Of a stretch of DNA of 64,000 bases, positions 33,774 through 42,557 are shown piece by piece. Numbering within the stretch: the first letter of the stretch is position 1; each line of letters starts with the position of its first letter. This stretch comes from Desulfobacteraceae bacterium (GTDB lineage Bacteria; Desulfobacterota; Desulfobacteria; Desulfobacterales; Desulfosarcinaceae). The DNA lies in contig JABDIN010000002.1 in assembly GCA_013003715.1 (NCBI GenBank), forward strand, positions 1 to 64,000, written 5' to 3'. The position numbers and the translations under genes are program-made. Below the pieces are notes generated by a model that was not told where the DNA came from, made no database searches, and was given only the letters and a program-made list of their open reading frames with translations.

Positions 33774-35186
33774 ATGGCAAAAAGGCCGGGACAGAAGGAG
33801 AAAACCCCGAGACAGGCCATGCCGGAACAACCGGCCGATGTCAGAAAACACAATTTTGAGGAGGTACCGACCGGCTACACGATTGAGCTGGCCCAGGCGG
33901 AAGCCTCCCGTTGTCTTCAGTGCAAAAAACCCAGCTGTGTCGCTGGATGCCCGGTTTCTGTAGATATCCCAGGATTTATCAGTTTGATTACAATGGGGGA
34001 CTTTACCGGCGCAATTCGAAATTTATGGTCGAAAAATGCGTTGCCCGCTGTCTGCGGGCGGGTTTGTCCCCAGGAAATTCAATGTGAAGGCCGGTGTATC
34101 CTGGCCAGAAAAGGTGAGGCCGTGGCTGTCGGTAACCTTGAGCGTTTTGCCGCCGATTACGAAAGGGCATATGGTTCCGGTGCGCTGCCGCCAAAAGCCC
34201 CGGCAACCGGAAAGAGAGTTGCGGTGGTGGGGTCCGGGCCATCCGGTCTGACGGTTGCCGGAGATCTTATCGCCAAAGGCCACGAGGTTACCATTCTGGA
34301 AGCTTTTCACAAGCCAGGGGGTGTGCTGGTATATGGGATTCCGGAGTTCAGGCTGCCCAAAGAGATTGTGGCACAGGAGGTCAATTTTCTCGAGCGGCAG
34401 GGTGTTAACCTTGAATGCAACCAGGTTGTGGGCCGGACTATGACCCTCGATGAGCTTTTTGAACAGAACTTCGATGCCGTTTATCTGGGGGTAGGGGCGG
34501 GACTGCCGCGATTTATGAATATTCCGGGTGAAAATTTGATTGGTATACTTTCCGCCAACGAATACCTGACCCGGGCCAATTTGATGAAGGCCTATAAATA
34601 TCCGGAGGTGGACACCCCGATTCCTATCGGAAAGAGTGTCTGCGTGCTCGGTGCCGGAAACGTCGCCATGGATGCCGCCCGAACGGCCATGCGGCTTGGC
34701 GCCGATAATGTTCGTATTGTTTATCGACGGTCCGAAGATGAAATGCCGGCCCGAAAAGCCGAGATACATCATGCCCGGGAAGAGGGTATCGAATTCCATT
34801 TACTCACAAACCCCATTAATTATATAGGAGATGAAATCGGCCGGTTGACCGGAATGGAGTGTTTGAAAATGGAGTTGGGAGAGCCGGATGAGTCCGGCCG
34901 GCGCCGTCCAGTACCGATTGAGGGTTCGGCGTTTCTTATCGCCTGCGATCTGGTCATTGTTGCCGTCGGTTCCGGCGCCAATCCACTCCTGACGCAATCA
35001 ACTCCCGATTTGACCTTAAACCAATGGGGATACATATCCGCCGATCCTGAAACCGGTAAAACCACAAAGCGGGGTGTTTGGGCCGGTGGTGACATCGTCA
35101 CCGGTGCGGCCACTGTTATTCTGGCCATGGGGGCCGGCCGGAAGGCCGCCGATTCCATCCATGACTACCTCACCTGGGGGTGGTAA
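33774..35186 (+). CDS. nfnB: NfnB/GltD-like NADPH-binding flavoprotein subunit
   Basis: 470 residues. The N-terminus has the Cys clusters for [4Fe-4S] centres (CLQCKKPSCVAGCPVSVDIP, CGRVCPQEIQCEGRC). A FAD Rossmann fold follows (VAVVGSGPSGLTVAGDLIAKGH), then an NADPH fold (VCVLGAGNVAMDAARTAMRLGA) and the GltD-type ending WAGGDIVTGAATVILAMGAGRKAA. This is the NfnB (NADPH/ferredoxin) half of the bifurcating complex. The ATG at 33774 has GGAGG at 33764-33768. An in-frame upstream extension to 33708 lacks support. Confidence 0.88.
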   Translation: MAKRPGQKEKTPRQAMPEQPADVRKHNFEEVPTGYTIELAQAEASRCLQCKKPSCVAGCPVSVDIPGFISLITMGDFTGAIRNLWSKNALPAVCGRVCPQEIQCEGRCILARKGEAVAVGNLERFAADYERAYGSGALPPKAPATGKRVAVVGSGPSGLTVAGDLIAKGHEVTILEAFHKPGGVLVYGIPEFRLPKEIVAQEVNFLERQGVNLECNQVVGRTMTLDELFEQNFDAVYLGVGAGLPRFMNIPGENLIGILSANEYLTRANLMKAYKYPEVDTPIPIGKSVCVLGAGNVAMDAARTAMRLGADNVRIVYRRSEDEMPARKAEIHHAREEGIEFHLLTNPINYIGDEIGRLTGMECLKMELGEPDESGRRRPVPIEGSAFLIACDLVIVAVGSGANPLLTQSTPDLTLNQWGYISADPETGKTTKRGVWAGGDIVTGAATVILAMGAGRKAADSIHDYLTWGW

Positions 35187-35300
35187 ATGACCAGTGGCCA
35201 ATGGCAAGTGATAGGCGGATAGTGGTTTATGCCGGGTTTTGTCAGGCGGCCTGGGATTTTACCGTTTTGACCAGGATTTTCCCGGTGGTCTCCATATGAA

Positions 35301-35332
35301 AAGGCCGTTGTGGGGGTAACCACAACGGCCTT
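35301..35332. terminator. Bidirectional rho-independent terminator
   Basis: AAGGCCGTTGTGG (35301-35313) pairs perfectly with CCACAACGGCCTT (35320-35332) across GGGTAA. The minus-strand transcript ends in CCTTTTC, serving the Roadblock-like gene. The plus-strand side has a later T-run, serving nfnB. Confidence 0.85.
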
Positions 35333-35353
35333 CCGGTATGTTATCGGTTTTTT

Positions 35354-35707
35354 TTATTTTCTTTTAAACAGGCGCCCTAAACCCTTGGACTGTTTTGTGG
35401 ATTGGATGGTCGGGTTGATCATATCACAGGTCAGACGAACCATTGCCATTTGCGCATTGGTTCCCATGATGATGATCATGTGTCCTATGTTTACCTTCCG
35501 GATATATAATCTCATCTGGGAAAAGATCACATCCATCTCATAGGCATTCGGGGAAGTCCTTGGCAATGCGTACAGATCGGTTACCACACTCAGGTTGTCC
35601 GGTTTCTTCTCCTTGAATTCTTCATACAGGATTTTTCCTTCACCCGAAAACAGAACCACCCCATACACATCCTTGATTTTGAATATTTCGCTGAATTGTT
35701 CTTTCAT
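35354..35707 (-). CDS. Roadblock/LC7-like protein, last gene of the MglA cluster
   Basis: 117 residues with the alternating strand-helix pattern of Roadblock/LC7 domains (GVVLFSGEGKILYEEF, MRLYIRKVNIGHMIIIMGTNAQMAMVRLTCDMI). In MglB-type proteins this fold binds or activates small GTPases. It lies 48 bases after the receiver-PATAN gene and ends at a strong terminator, so it closes the operon. Similarity to the other Roadblock gene at 41064 is only in fold. Confidence 0.6.
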   Translation of the reverse strand: MKEQFSEIFKIKDVYGVVLFSGEGKILYEEFKEKKPDNLSVVTDLYALPRTSPNAYEMDVIFSQMRLYIRKVNIGHMIIIMGTNAQMAMVRLTCDMINPTIQSTKQSKGLGRLFKRK

Positions 35708-35754
35708 ATCAACCTTTATACCTTCAACTTGCTCGCCAGGTTTGGTGCCAAAAG

Positions 35755-36870
35755 TTATACACGCAGTGCATCAATGATACGATCTCTCGGTGATTTCGGA
35801 TTGATCTTTACCACCGTGGGTTCCAATCCGGGTATCAGGATAAAATCTGACGGACCCTTGTTGTTCACCATGGCCAATTTGAGGTCTCCGGCACCGATGG
35901 CCAGGGCGACTTTTTCCATCGCCAGCATCAGACTATTCCATTTCGGGTCTGTATATATTTCCTGAACACCGCTTTTGGTACCCAGTTTAGTCTGGATTTT
36001 TTGCCGGATGACGGCGGCTGGATCTTTTTTCCCGGAGGCAGGCGCGAGGGTTGCCGTCTTGGGTTTCGATGCAGGCGGTTTACCCACCGGTTCGACCACA
36101 CTGGGTTCTGAATCAGGTTCGAGTTCGGGTTCGAGTTCGGGTTCGAACTCCGGCTCGGTATTATCAGATGACGGGTCTTCATGGATGGATTCGGCCTCGT
36201 CCTTCAGTCTGAGTGCCTCGAGAAATACGGCCTGAACATCCTTCTTGATAAAGTTTTCCGTTATCGCACAACTATTCTGAATTGAAAGATTGACCTCATC
36301 CCAGGAAAAAAGAACGTATGCGGCGTGTTCACCGTTTTTATCGCCGATCCGGGCATCCAGCAACTCTCCGTTGTTAAAAAACAAGACACCTTGTTCATCG
36401 GTCAGACGGTCTGTCAAGCGTATGGTACAGGTCTTCTGTTCCATTTCAACCAACTGAAGGAACATGCTGGAGGTCACATTTTGAAGAGATCCGCCGTCTG
36501 ACTGGGTGCTCAGCGTCGTCGAAATACGGTCGGCCAGGTCATCGATCATAAATGGTTTTTCAATGTAACCGATGGCGCCGCCGTCATTGGCCATAGTTTC
36601 CATCTGGGGTGTGCTGTAACCGGTTATTACGATGACCGGGATACCGGGGTATTTTTCCATGACATGGGTCAGGAGTGAAAAACCATCCATTTTCGGCATC
36701 TTCAGATCAGTGACAACCAGGGAAAAGGTGTTGGCTTTGAGTTGCTCTACGGCGTCCAAACCATTTTTTGAGAGCACCACTGAAAATTTATCTTCATATT
36801 TTTCAAGACCTTCACTCAAGGCGAAGAGCATTTCCTTACTATCGTCGACAATGAGAACTTTTGGTATCAT
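35755..36870 (-). CDS. Response regulator with PATAN (DUF4388) domain
   Basis: 371 residues. The receiver domain (~1-125) is intact: VLIVDDSKEM (acidic pocket), VVTDLKMPKMDGF (phospho-Asp) and VIVITGYSTP. Next is a PATAN/DUF4388 domain (~128-225; LQLVEMEQKTCTIRL, GVLFFNNGELLDARIGDKNGEHA), known in other bacteria as a surface that links receivers to motility or GTPase partners. A Glu-Pro-rich linker (EPEFEPELEPELEPDSEP) leads to a conserved-looking ~75-residue C-terminal domain (GAGDLKLAMVNNKG). No DNA-binding domain, so output is by protein contact. Confidence 0.8.
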   Translation of the reverse strand: MIPKVLIVDDSKEMLFALSEGLEKYEDKFSVVLSKNGLDAVEQLKANTFSLVVTDLKMPKMDGFSLLTHVMEKYPGIPVIVITGYSTPQMETMANDGGAIGYIEKPFMIDDLADRISTTLSTQSDGGSLQNVTSSMFLQLVEMEQKTCTIRLTDRLTDEQGVLFFNNGELLDARIGDKNGEHAAYVLFSWDEVNLSIQNSCAITENFIKKDVQAVFLEALRLKDEAESIHEDPSSDNTEPEFEPELEPELEPDSEPSVVEPVGKPPASKPKTATLAPASGKKDPAAVIRQKIQTKLGTKSGVQEIYTDPKWNSLMLAMEKVALAIGAGDLKLAMVNNKGPSDFILIPGLEPTVVKINPKSPRDRIIDALRV

Positions 36871-36990
36871 CCGATGACCCCTTGGTTGTGGTGGATGGTA
36901 AACCGTTGGTTATAAGCCAATCCGTTTGGTTTCGAAGGTCTCTTCTATACTTAATTACCAAAAATACAGCAAGAACGAAAATGGGTGATA

Positions 36991-37734
36991 TTACGAGGCG
37001 CTGTCGATATCCACAATTTTCAATCCCGCCACATAATCCATGGATTTGTATTCTTTTATATTTTTAATTTTCTTTATGATGTCATTGAGCAGCCTAACCT
37101 GATCGCGGATAATTAACAACTTTTTTACGTTTCGGTCTTCTTTGGATAAATCCGACAATATTTCCAGCAATGTGTTGTTGATTACCGTCAGGGGTTGGCT
37201 CACACTGTGTGCCACACCACCTGCCATTTCCAGAACACCTTCGAATTTTTCGCCAAGCTGATCATCTTTATGTTCGGCAAGGCTATTTGTCAGTTCTACC
37301 AGCAGATCTTCAATACTGGGAGAATCATCCGGCATGGGGGGGATTTCATTTTCGGATTGTGATAGCGTACAGTTATCAATCGGGTTGGATTTTTGCCTGA
37401 TGATGCCATCGATATGGATGGGAATGCCGTCTTCGTCAATACTGACTGCGGCGGTGATATCACAACAGAGTTCATCACCGGTTCTGGTTACAAGCCATAG
37501 GCTTTCGTTTGCAACCCAACCTGTTTCGAGCAGTTTTTGTAGGAGAACGCCTCTGTCCTTCTTATTTTTGAAAATATTTATTTCCTGAAAATCCACCAGT
37601 TCCTGGCTGGATTCAAAACAGAACATAGTTACAAATGCCGGATTGCAAAACAACAATTTGCCTTCTACGGTGGTCCTGTAGATGCCCAATGGAAACTCAT
37701 TAATGAATTCAATGTAGGCTCTCTGCTTATCCAT
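36991..37734 (-). CDS. PAS protein with histidine-kinase dimerisation helix but no ATPase domain
   Basis: 247 residues. The N-terminal PAS domain (GIYRTTVEGKLLFCNPAFVTMF, ESLWLVTRTGDELCCDI, HIDGIIR) senses a signal. The C-terminal helical hairpin contains the H-box-like GVAHSVSQPLTVINN, then ends; no N, G1 or G2 boxes of an HATPase follow. It may be phosphorylated by a separate kinase or act as a dimeric scaffold. The next gene downstream encodes the receiver-PATAN protein. Confidence 0.7.
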   Translation of the reverse strand: MDKQRAYIEFINEFPLGIYRTTVEGKLLFCNPAFVTMFCFESSQELVDFQEINIFKNKKDRGVLLQKLLETGWVANESLWLVTRTGDELCCDITAAVSIDEDGIPIHIDGIIRQKSNPIDNCTLSQSENEIPPMPDDSPSIEDLLVELTNSLAEHKDDQLGEKFEGVLEMAGGVAHSVSQPLTVINNTLLEILSDLSKEDRNVKKLLIIRDQVRLLNDIIKKIKNIKEYKSMDYVAGLKIVDIDSAS

Positions 37735-37754
37735 AGTAAAGCAATTGCCGTTGA

Positions 37755-38738
37755 TTACAATTTAATCGAATATTGCTTTATTTCCTTTTTGAACTTGGTT
37801 ACCCATGGAACCAATTCTTTTAAGAATTGTTTTTGAAGGCCGTGTTCCTTGTTCATTTCCTTCACACAAGCAGTTATGGCCTCTATCAGTTCCCGGTTGT
37901 CCGCTTGACCGGTAAATTTCAATTTGCTGCCGGTATATTGAATTTCATCGGCAAATGGGTCTAAAAAGGAATACTTGTCAGCCTTTTCCAGGAATTTCTT
38001 TTTGAGTATGGTGGCAAAGTTGCCATTCCTTTTTGGCGAGGCATTGGCGGTTCGTTCCAATACGTTCAACAAATTGGATAACATGGGGATAACATCTGTT
38101 GACGATGTTTCGGGTGGGGGCTCCGGCTCTTCGCTCACGGGTTTCGAGTTGACGGCGATCTGGTAAACTTTGAATGTCCCGCCCAACTCCTTGGTCTTGG
38201 TCAGCAGGGCGGCCATTGATTTCCTGGAGGTGCCGGTGGCAGGGGATTCCCAGGAATATGAATCCTCAAATATTCGACCGTTTTTAAAGAAAAGGTTCGC
38301 GTTGGCTTTACCGCTGTTTATGGCAATATCGATATAGCCTGTCAGCTTTTCAGTCGTCATTTTTTTAACCAGACCCTCCAGGTCTGTAAATTCGGAGCTC
38401 AGATTATCATGCAGGAGTTTGGCTGAGGGTATATACAACCAGAAATAGATATCTTCTTCATCCAGTGCATAAATACTTACTGAAAAATTGACATTTTCCG
38501 GTAGATTCATCAAATATTTCACAGCCGGTTTTCCGGAAATTTCCTTTCCTTTTTCTTGAAGATATCCTTCCAGGACTTCATGTTGATCAAAATAGAGAAT
38601 GCCCTCGCCCGTGGACGAGGAAAAAAAGATCTCTCCGGAACCGACTTCGCCCTGGTAATGTTCTATCAATCTGTCCAGCTTCAAATAGTAACCATTAAGA
38701 TTTGTAATAATTGCTTTGCCTTTAGGAATGATAACCAT
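37755..38738 (-). CDS. Unrecognised protein of the MglA cluster, possibly two PATAN-like repeats
   Basis: 327 residues, no signal peptide. Two stretches resemble PATAN-type beta hairpins: GEIFFSSSTGEGILYFDQHEVLEGYL near residue 35 and GYIDIAINSGKANANLFFKNGRIFED near 140, an inference from pattern only. A Pro-Glu linker (VSEEPEPPPETSS) at ~205 leads to a helical, Lys-rich C-terminal domain. It is followed by the PAS protein 20 bases on. Function unknown; a cytoplasmic adaptor seems likely. Confidence 0.55.
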   Translation of the reverse strand: MVIIPKGKAIITNLNGYYLKLDRLIEHYQGEVGSGEIFFSSSTGEGILYFDQHEVLEGYLQEKGKEISGKPAVKYLMNLPENVNFSVSIYALDEEDIYFWLYIPSAKLLHDNLSSEFTDLEGLVKKMTTEKLTGYIDIAINSGKANANLFFKNGRIFEDSYSWESPATGTSRKSMAALLTKTKELGGTFKVYQIAVNSKPVSEEPEPPPETSSTDVIPMLSNLLNVLERTANASPKRNGNFATILKKKFLEKADKYSFLDPFADEIQYTGSKLKFTGQADNRELIEAITACVKEMNKEHGLQKQFLKELVPWVTKFKKEIKQYSIKL

Positions 38739-39187
38739 ATTTTATAATCCTTGTCCGTGATGATCCATGGATCTAATATCGCCAGGAATGAGCCACAACT
38801 TTAGCGCAATCCCTTCCGTTATTTCCGGTGCCCGCATCTGACTCCGGTTGCCGGCCGCTATATATCAGATTCACTTCTGTATTCCCGGTGAAACAATACA
38901 TCACATATACGCATATCAAATACCATCAACCAAGCTAAAAGCAATCGTCCGTGTAAACGCTTGGACACGCAAAATTAACTGACAAATTTACGCGAGCCCT
39001 GAGCTGGGTGGCAATGATAAAGGTGTCCATCGGAGTTTGTGTTTTGTGGCGGTGTTGTTCTACCGATAATTCATCTTGGCGGGTGGGTATCTGCACACTG
39101 CCAATTACATCAACGTATCCGTCACTCCCGGTAGCAAGCCTTCCAATCACTGAATTGAGACCAATGCTCGCGCGACAAAATCTTGAG
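38739..39187. other. 449-base gap within the MglA cluster
   Basis: No gene with recognisable features. A 71-codon minus-strand frame at 38935-39150 is Gln/Arg-rich and lacks a ribosome binding site. The gap may hold a second promoter dividing the cluster into two transcripts; no clear box was found. Confidence 0.4.
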
Positions 39188-39658
39188 TTAATACCCTTTT
39201 GCTCTTATTTTCTGGAGAATGTTCTGTTTGAATGCAACCGCCTTTTCATCTCGTTGTATTTCCCTTGCCAACAATTCAACGAGTTCCGCCGCACGATTGG
39301 TTGGAAAGTTCGACATCGTGTGTCCCAGGTCTGAAATTGTTTCTTCGATTAATAGTTCGGCAATCGGGCCGACGGCCTGGGATAATTGCCCATGCAAAAA
39401 ATTAAGAAAGTCCTTGTCAACCGCCTTTACCATTTCTTCGACAGGAACGATCAACCGCAATTTCAAAAGCTTTGAAACGATAGCCCGTATTTCGCTGATG
39501 GACATGCCTTTTTTTTGTGCCACTTTTCCCAGGTTCTGCTGACCATTTAACTCCATCAACACCGACAGCATTTGGCTGTCGATAGAAAATTCGCCTAAAT
39601 CAGTTCTATCTAACCGTTTGAATATCATCGCAGAGACGTCTGCTGGTGACATGGCCAT
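39188..39658 (-). CDS. Winged-helix-like adaptor protein of the MglA cluster
   Basis: 156 residues. The N-terminal half resembles a small helix-turn-helix/winged-helix fold (LMELNGQQNLGKVAQKKGMSISEIRAIVSKLLKLRLI), as in PATAN-associated proteins. The C-terminal half is helical (LHGQLSQAVGPIAELLIEETISDLG), a type found next to Roadblock/GTPase genes. Family not named with certainty. It follows the 227-residue gene by 30 bases. Confidence 0.55.
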   Translation of the reverse strand: MAMSPADVSAMIFKRLDRTDLGEFSIDSQMLSVLMELNGQQNLGKVAQKKGMSISEIRAIVSKLLKLRLIVPVEEMVKAVDKDFLNFLHGQLSQAVGPIAELLIEETISDLGHTMSNFPTNRAAELVELLAREIQRDEKAVAFKQNILQKIRAKGY

Positions 39659-39688
39659 TTTTTTTAACCCCCCTAATGGAATTGACGC

Positions 39689-40372
39689 CTATTTTGAATT
39701 TTTCAATTTCAATTCATTTCGTAATAAATCGAACTCCTTTTGTATCGTCTCTTTTAGTTCGCCAAATGCTGAAATAAAAAATTCGCGGGTGATTTCAGGA
39801 TCCATGGGATATCCTGCATCTGCTGGTGCCGTGGCGGTTTTCGATGCAGAATCGGGCAGGTTTTTGGTGACGGTGCCGGTCTCACCGCTGACATGTGCCA
39901 GTTGACCGGCAGCAATCTGAGCTTTTAAAGCCTGGAATTTTGTGATCTCCTTGCTTAGTATTTTTTTCTTGTCCTGAACATCCATATCTTTGGATGTGAT
40001 GACTTTTTCGACGCCTACATATATTGATTTGAGTATTTTCAGTGAATCAGGGTGTGCATTTTCCCTGTAAACACGGACGTGTTTGCCGGTTGAATGCAGC
40101 ATTTGCAGCATGGGAACGAGTATTTTATCGTCACTATGCGTTTCTTTCAGGCGCTCAACTTGTTCCATAAATCTGGCCATGACTTCATCGGTAATTTCCC
40201 AGTCGATCGATAATACCGTGGCCTTGAGAAACCGCAACGGGTAATACCCCAAATCCGTGTTTTCTTCGACCACTTCGGGTACAGGCTCTTCAACGGATTC
40301 TTCCGTATCACCAAAAATCTCATCCAGACGATCGCCTACTTTTTCAGCAAAGGAATCAGTATTGTTTTCCAT
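39689..40372 (-). CDS. Unrecognised acidic helical protein of the MglA cluster
   Basis: 227 residues. An acidic, disordered-looking N-terminus (GDTEESVEEPVPEVVEEN) is followed by a helical domain (FLKATVLSIDWEITDEVMARFMEQVERLKE, ...LKSIYVGVEKVITSKDM) and a C-terminal helix possibly forming a coiled coil. Its start overlaps the stop of the MglA-like gene as TGATG, so the two are translationally coupled and the products probably interact. No known domain. Confidence 0.55.
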   Translation of the reverse strand: MENNTDSFAEKVGDRLDEIFGDTEESVEEPVPEVVEENTDLGYYPLRFLKATVLSIDWEITDEVMARFMEQVERLKETHSDDKILVPMLQMLHSTGKHVRVYRENAHPDSLKILKSIYVGVEKVITSKDMDVQDKKKILSKEITKFQALKAQIAAGQLAHVSGETGTVTKNLPDSASKTATAPADAGYPMDPEITREFFISAFGELKETIQKEFDLLRNELKLKNSK

Positions 40373-40992
40373 CAGCTCATCACCTCTTCTTTCAAATTCT
40401 GTTGCACTGAGGGCAAGGTCAGCTTGATAATTTGTTTCATCGTGTGAATTACATTCGTACCCGTAAGTGCACTGGCTGGAAATGCGGGAACCTTGAGTTG
40501 GGCATTCATGTCTTTCTGCATACGGTCAAAGGAAAGCAACGGAATGCCCTGCTCAGCCAAGTCCATTTTATTGTATTGTAAAACAAGTGGTACTTTAAAG
40601 ATGCTTTTATTGTAGCTCTTCAGATTTTCATAAAGATTTTTCAGCGACAATATGTTTTTTTCTCTGACGGATTTCGTTGCATCCGCTACGAAAACAATAC
40701 CATCTACGCCTCTTAGCACCACTCGGCGCGTCGCGTTATACTTCACCTGCCCCGGGACGGTATATAACTGAATTTTTATTGCATATCCCAATACGCTGCC
40801 AATATCAAACGGCATGAAATCGAAGAATAGTGTCCGGTCTCCGTGGGTCTTGAGTGACACCATCTCCGTTTTAATACGATGATCGTATTTACTGTAAATA
40901 TATTCCAGATTTGTGGTTTTTCCGCCCCGCCCAGGACCGTAGTAAACGATTTTTATCTGGACTTCCTTTGTTTTCGGATTGATGAAAGCCAT
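40372..40992 (-). CDS. MglA-like small Ras-family GTPase
   Basis: 206 residues. P-loop GPGRGGKTT, the MglA-type YTVPGQVKYNATRR in place of the Ras DxxG switch II, DGIVFVADAT and guanine-specificity NKMDL are all present, so GTP binding and hydrolysis are expected. MglA proteins set cell polarity and steer motility or pili in delta-proteobacteria, with Roadblock proteins as GAPs. A Roadblock gene lies 72 bases upstream, supporting a GTPase/GAP pair. Confidence 0.88.
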   Translation of the reverse strand: MAFINPKTKEVQIKIVYYGPGRGGKTTNLEYIYSKYDHRIKTEMVSLKTHGDRTLFFDFMPFDIGSVLGYAIKIQLYTVPGQVKYNATRRVVLRGVDGIVFVADATKSVREKNILSLKNLYENLKSYNKSIFKVPLVLQYNKMDLAEQGIPLLSFDRMQKDMNAQLKVPAFPASALTGTNVIHTMKQIIKLTLPSVQQNLKEEVMS

Positions 40993-41063
40993 GGAATGTC
41001 CTTATTTTTGATTTAATTAAATGTTTCTGTTTATTCGTAAATTCGTCAATATCCAAAAAATGT

Positions 41064-41468
41064 TTAGAATTTTTTGGCCGTCTTCAGCAGATCTTTGATC
41101 GTCTTTATTGTCTCCGCCACTTTAAGCCTCAAGAATCCCAGTGATACCTGGTTCCCGAATATCGATACGAGCAAAAATTCATCGGACACGCGGCTGAAGT
41201 GAATATTCTCCTTTTTCCCTTTATGAAACAGAAGTGAAAACTCATCCTCTCCAATGATTTTCGCCATTGCGCTTACCGCCCCGAAATTTCCCGCGGCCAG
41301 CGCAGCAAGTGAATAGATATCGTGTTTTCTTTTTCCATTATCAATATTGGCAATGATGTTACCGGCCATATCGATAAGCAGCACACAGGTTACGCCCATG
41401 TCTATCAGATCGTGCTGGAGAAGATCATCGATCGCTTCAAGTTGTTTATGCTCTAATGTATACGACAA
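41064..41468 (-). CDS. Roadblock/LC7 (MglB-like) protein
   Basis: 134 residues with a Roadblock fold (CVLLIDMAGNIIANI, SLAALAAGNFGAVSAMAKIIGEDEFSLLFHKGKKENIHFSRVS). MglB-type Roadblock proteins are GTPase-activating or scaffold partners of MglA. The TTG at 41468 is preferred because AGGAGG sits seven bases upstream; a TTG at 41486 lies in front of that site. It follows the kinase gene by 14 bases and precedes the GTPase gene. Confidence 0.75.
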   Translation of the reverse strand: MSYTLEHKQLEAIDDLLQHDLIDMGVTCVLLIDMAGNIIANIDNGKRKHDIYSLAALAAGNFGAVSAMAKIIGEDEFSLLFHKGKKENIHFSRVSDEFLLVSIFGNQVSLGFLRLKVAETIKTIKDLLKTAKKF

Positions 41469-41482
41469 TTGTACGCCTCCTA

Positions 41483-42190
41483 TCAATTGGTTATGGTAGT
41501 GTTCGATCGCTCATATTTTAAGTTGATGGTGGCTACAGTGCCGCCATTGGGGTTCGGTGATATTGTAAGTTCTCCTCCCATTTGATGAAGCAACATTCGA
41601 CTGATCGCTAAACCCATACCGCTCCTGTTCCTGCGAGAACTGAAAAGAGGAGTAAACATTTTCGTTGAATCCTTGTCTGCAATTCCTTCCCCGTTGTCAC
41701 TGAGTCCAATGATCAAGGCGTGAGTATTTTGCTCTGTCGTTATCGTGACAACCGGCTCCTCGCAATTTTTCAATGCATCTACGGCGTTATCGAGAATGCT
41801 GACCAGCACCTTGTGGATAGCATTGGCATTCCCTTCTATTTTACATGGCGGTGGTAGTGATTGATCGACCAATGTGATATTTTTCGCTGCTAACTTTTCT
41901 TCGGCCGCGTCGATGAAAATCCGCCATAATTCAGGGAAAAATATGTTTGATATTTCTCTGCCATCGAAGATGGTATAGTGCTTTAGCGCCCTTAATATAA
42001 TATGCTGCTGATCGACTATTTGAGCTATTTGATCTATGTGTGCTTTAAACTTTTCGTTGCTATTGCATGAAAAGTCGTCTGCCAGCACACCTAGTGTTAT
42101 TTGTAGGGAATTTACAGTATTACCAAATTTGTGACGTATGGCCGAAAGTAACTCTTCCAGGTATGCGATTGATTCGAGTTCGCTGATCAT
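41483..42190 (-). CDS. Small cytoplasmic histidine kinase
   Basis: 235 residues with no sensor domain or membrane segment. The dimerisation segment holds AIRHKFGNTVNSLQ (probable phospho-His). The ATPase domain has the N box (LVSILDNAVDAL), G1 (DNGEGI) and G2 (RSGMGLAISRML). It heads the run that continues into the Roadblock and MglA genes and may serve the sigma-54 activator or the receiver-PATAN protein in the cluster. Confidence 0.85.
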   Translation of the reverse strand: MISELESIAYLEELLSAIRHKFGNTVNSLQITLGVLADDFSCNSNEKFKAHIDQIAQIVDQQHIILRALKHYTIFDGREISNIFFPELWRIFIDAAEEKLAAKNITLVDQSLPPPCKIEGNANAIHKVLVSILDNAVDALKNCEEPVVTITTEQNTHALIIGLSDNGEGIADKDSTKMFTPLFSSRRNRSGMGLAISRMLLHQMGGELTISPNPNGGTVATINLKYERSNTTITN

Positions 42191-42557
42191 TGAGTCCTAA
42201 ATCTTACTCGTATTCCCGGGAATGCATTGTCCACAAAGAACGCGTAATTTTAGAAATTTCTAATTTTTACTGTAAATTGTACCCTATCGTCAAGTTAAAA
42301 AATGGAGCGTGCAATAGCCCTCGCCGGCAGTCTTAACTCAATTCTTATTCCTATATCGGTCGTTACTCAAAAATTAATAAGCCGACATTACAAATTTTTT
42401 TCCCCCACCGAATTGTTTTCGACTGGTTTCCGTCTTGCCCATGGGAAATACCAATGGGAAACAAGTGCCGTATAAAAGCACTAACCATCCGTTTATAATG
42501 CTATTTTATATCGAAAATGCACAACCGGGGATATCGTTAAAGGGTTGTGGTTGTATT
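42191..42557. other. 367-base gap between the sigma-54 activator and kinase genes
   Basis: AT-rich, with no gene. It probably carries the promoter of the kinase-Roadblock-MglA run on the minus strand. No clean TGGCAC-N5-TTGC sigma-54 box was found; the closest is CGGCACTTGTTTCCC on the minus strand near 42465, which lacks the -12 GC. Confidence 0.4.

Noticed and set aside
38935..39150. 71-codon minus-strand frame in the gap of the MglA cluster
   Set aside because: No start signal or domain pattern and composition like non-coding DNA.
42420..42557. Sigma-54 promoter on the minus strand before the kinase gene
   Set aside because: The closest match keeps the -24 GG but lacks the -12 GC at the required spacing.
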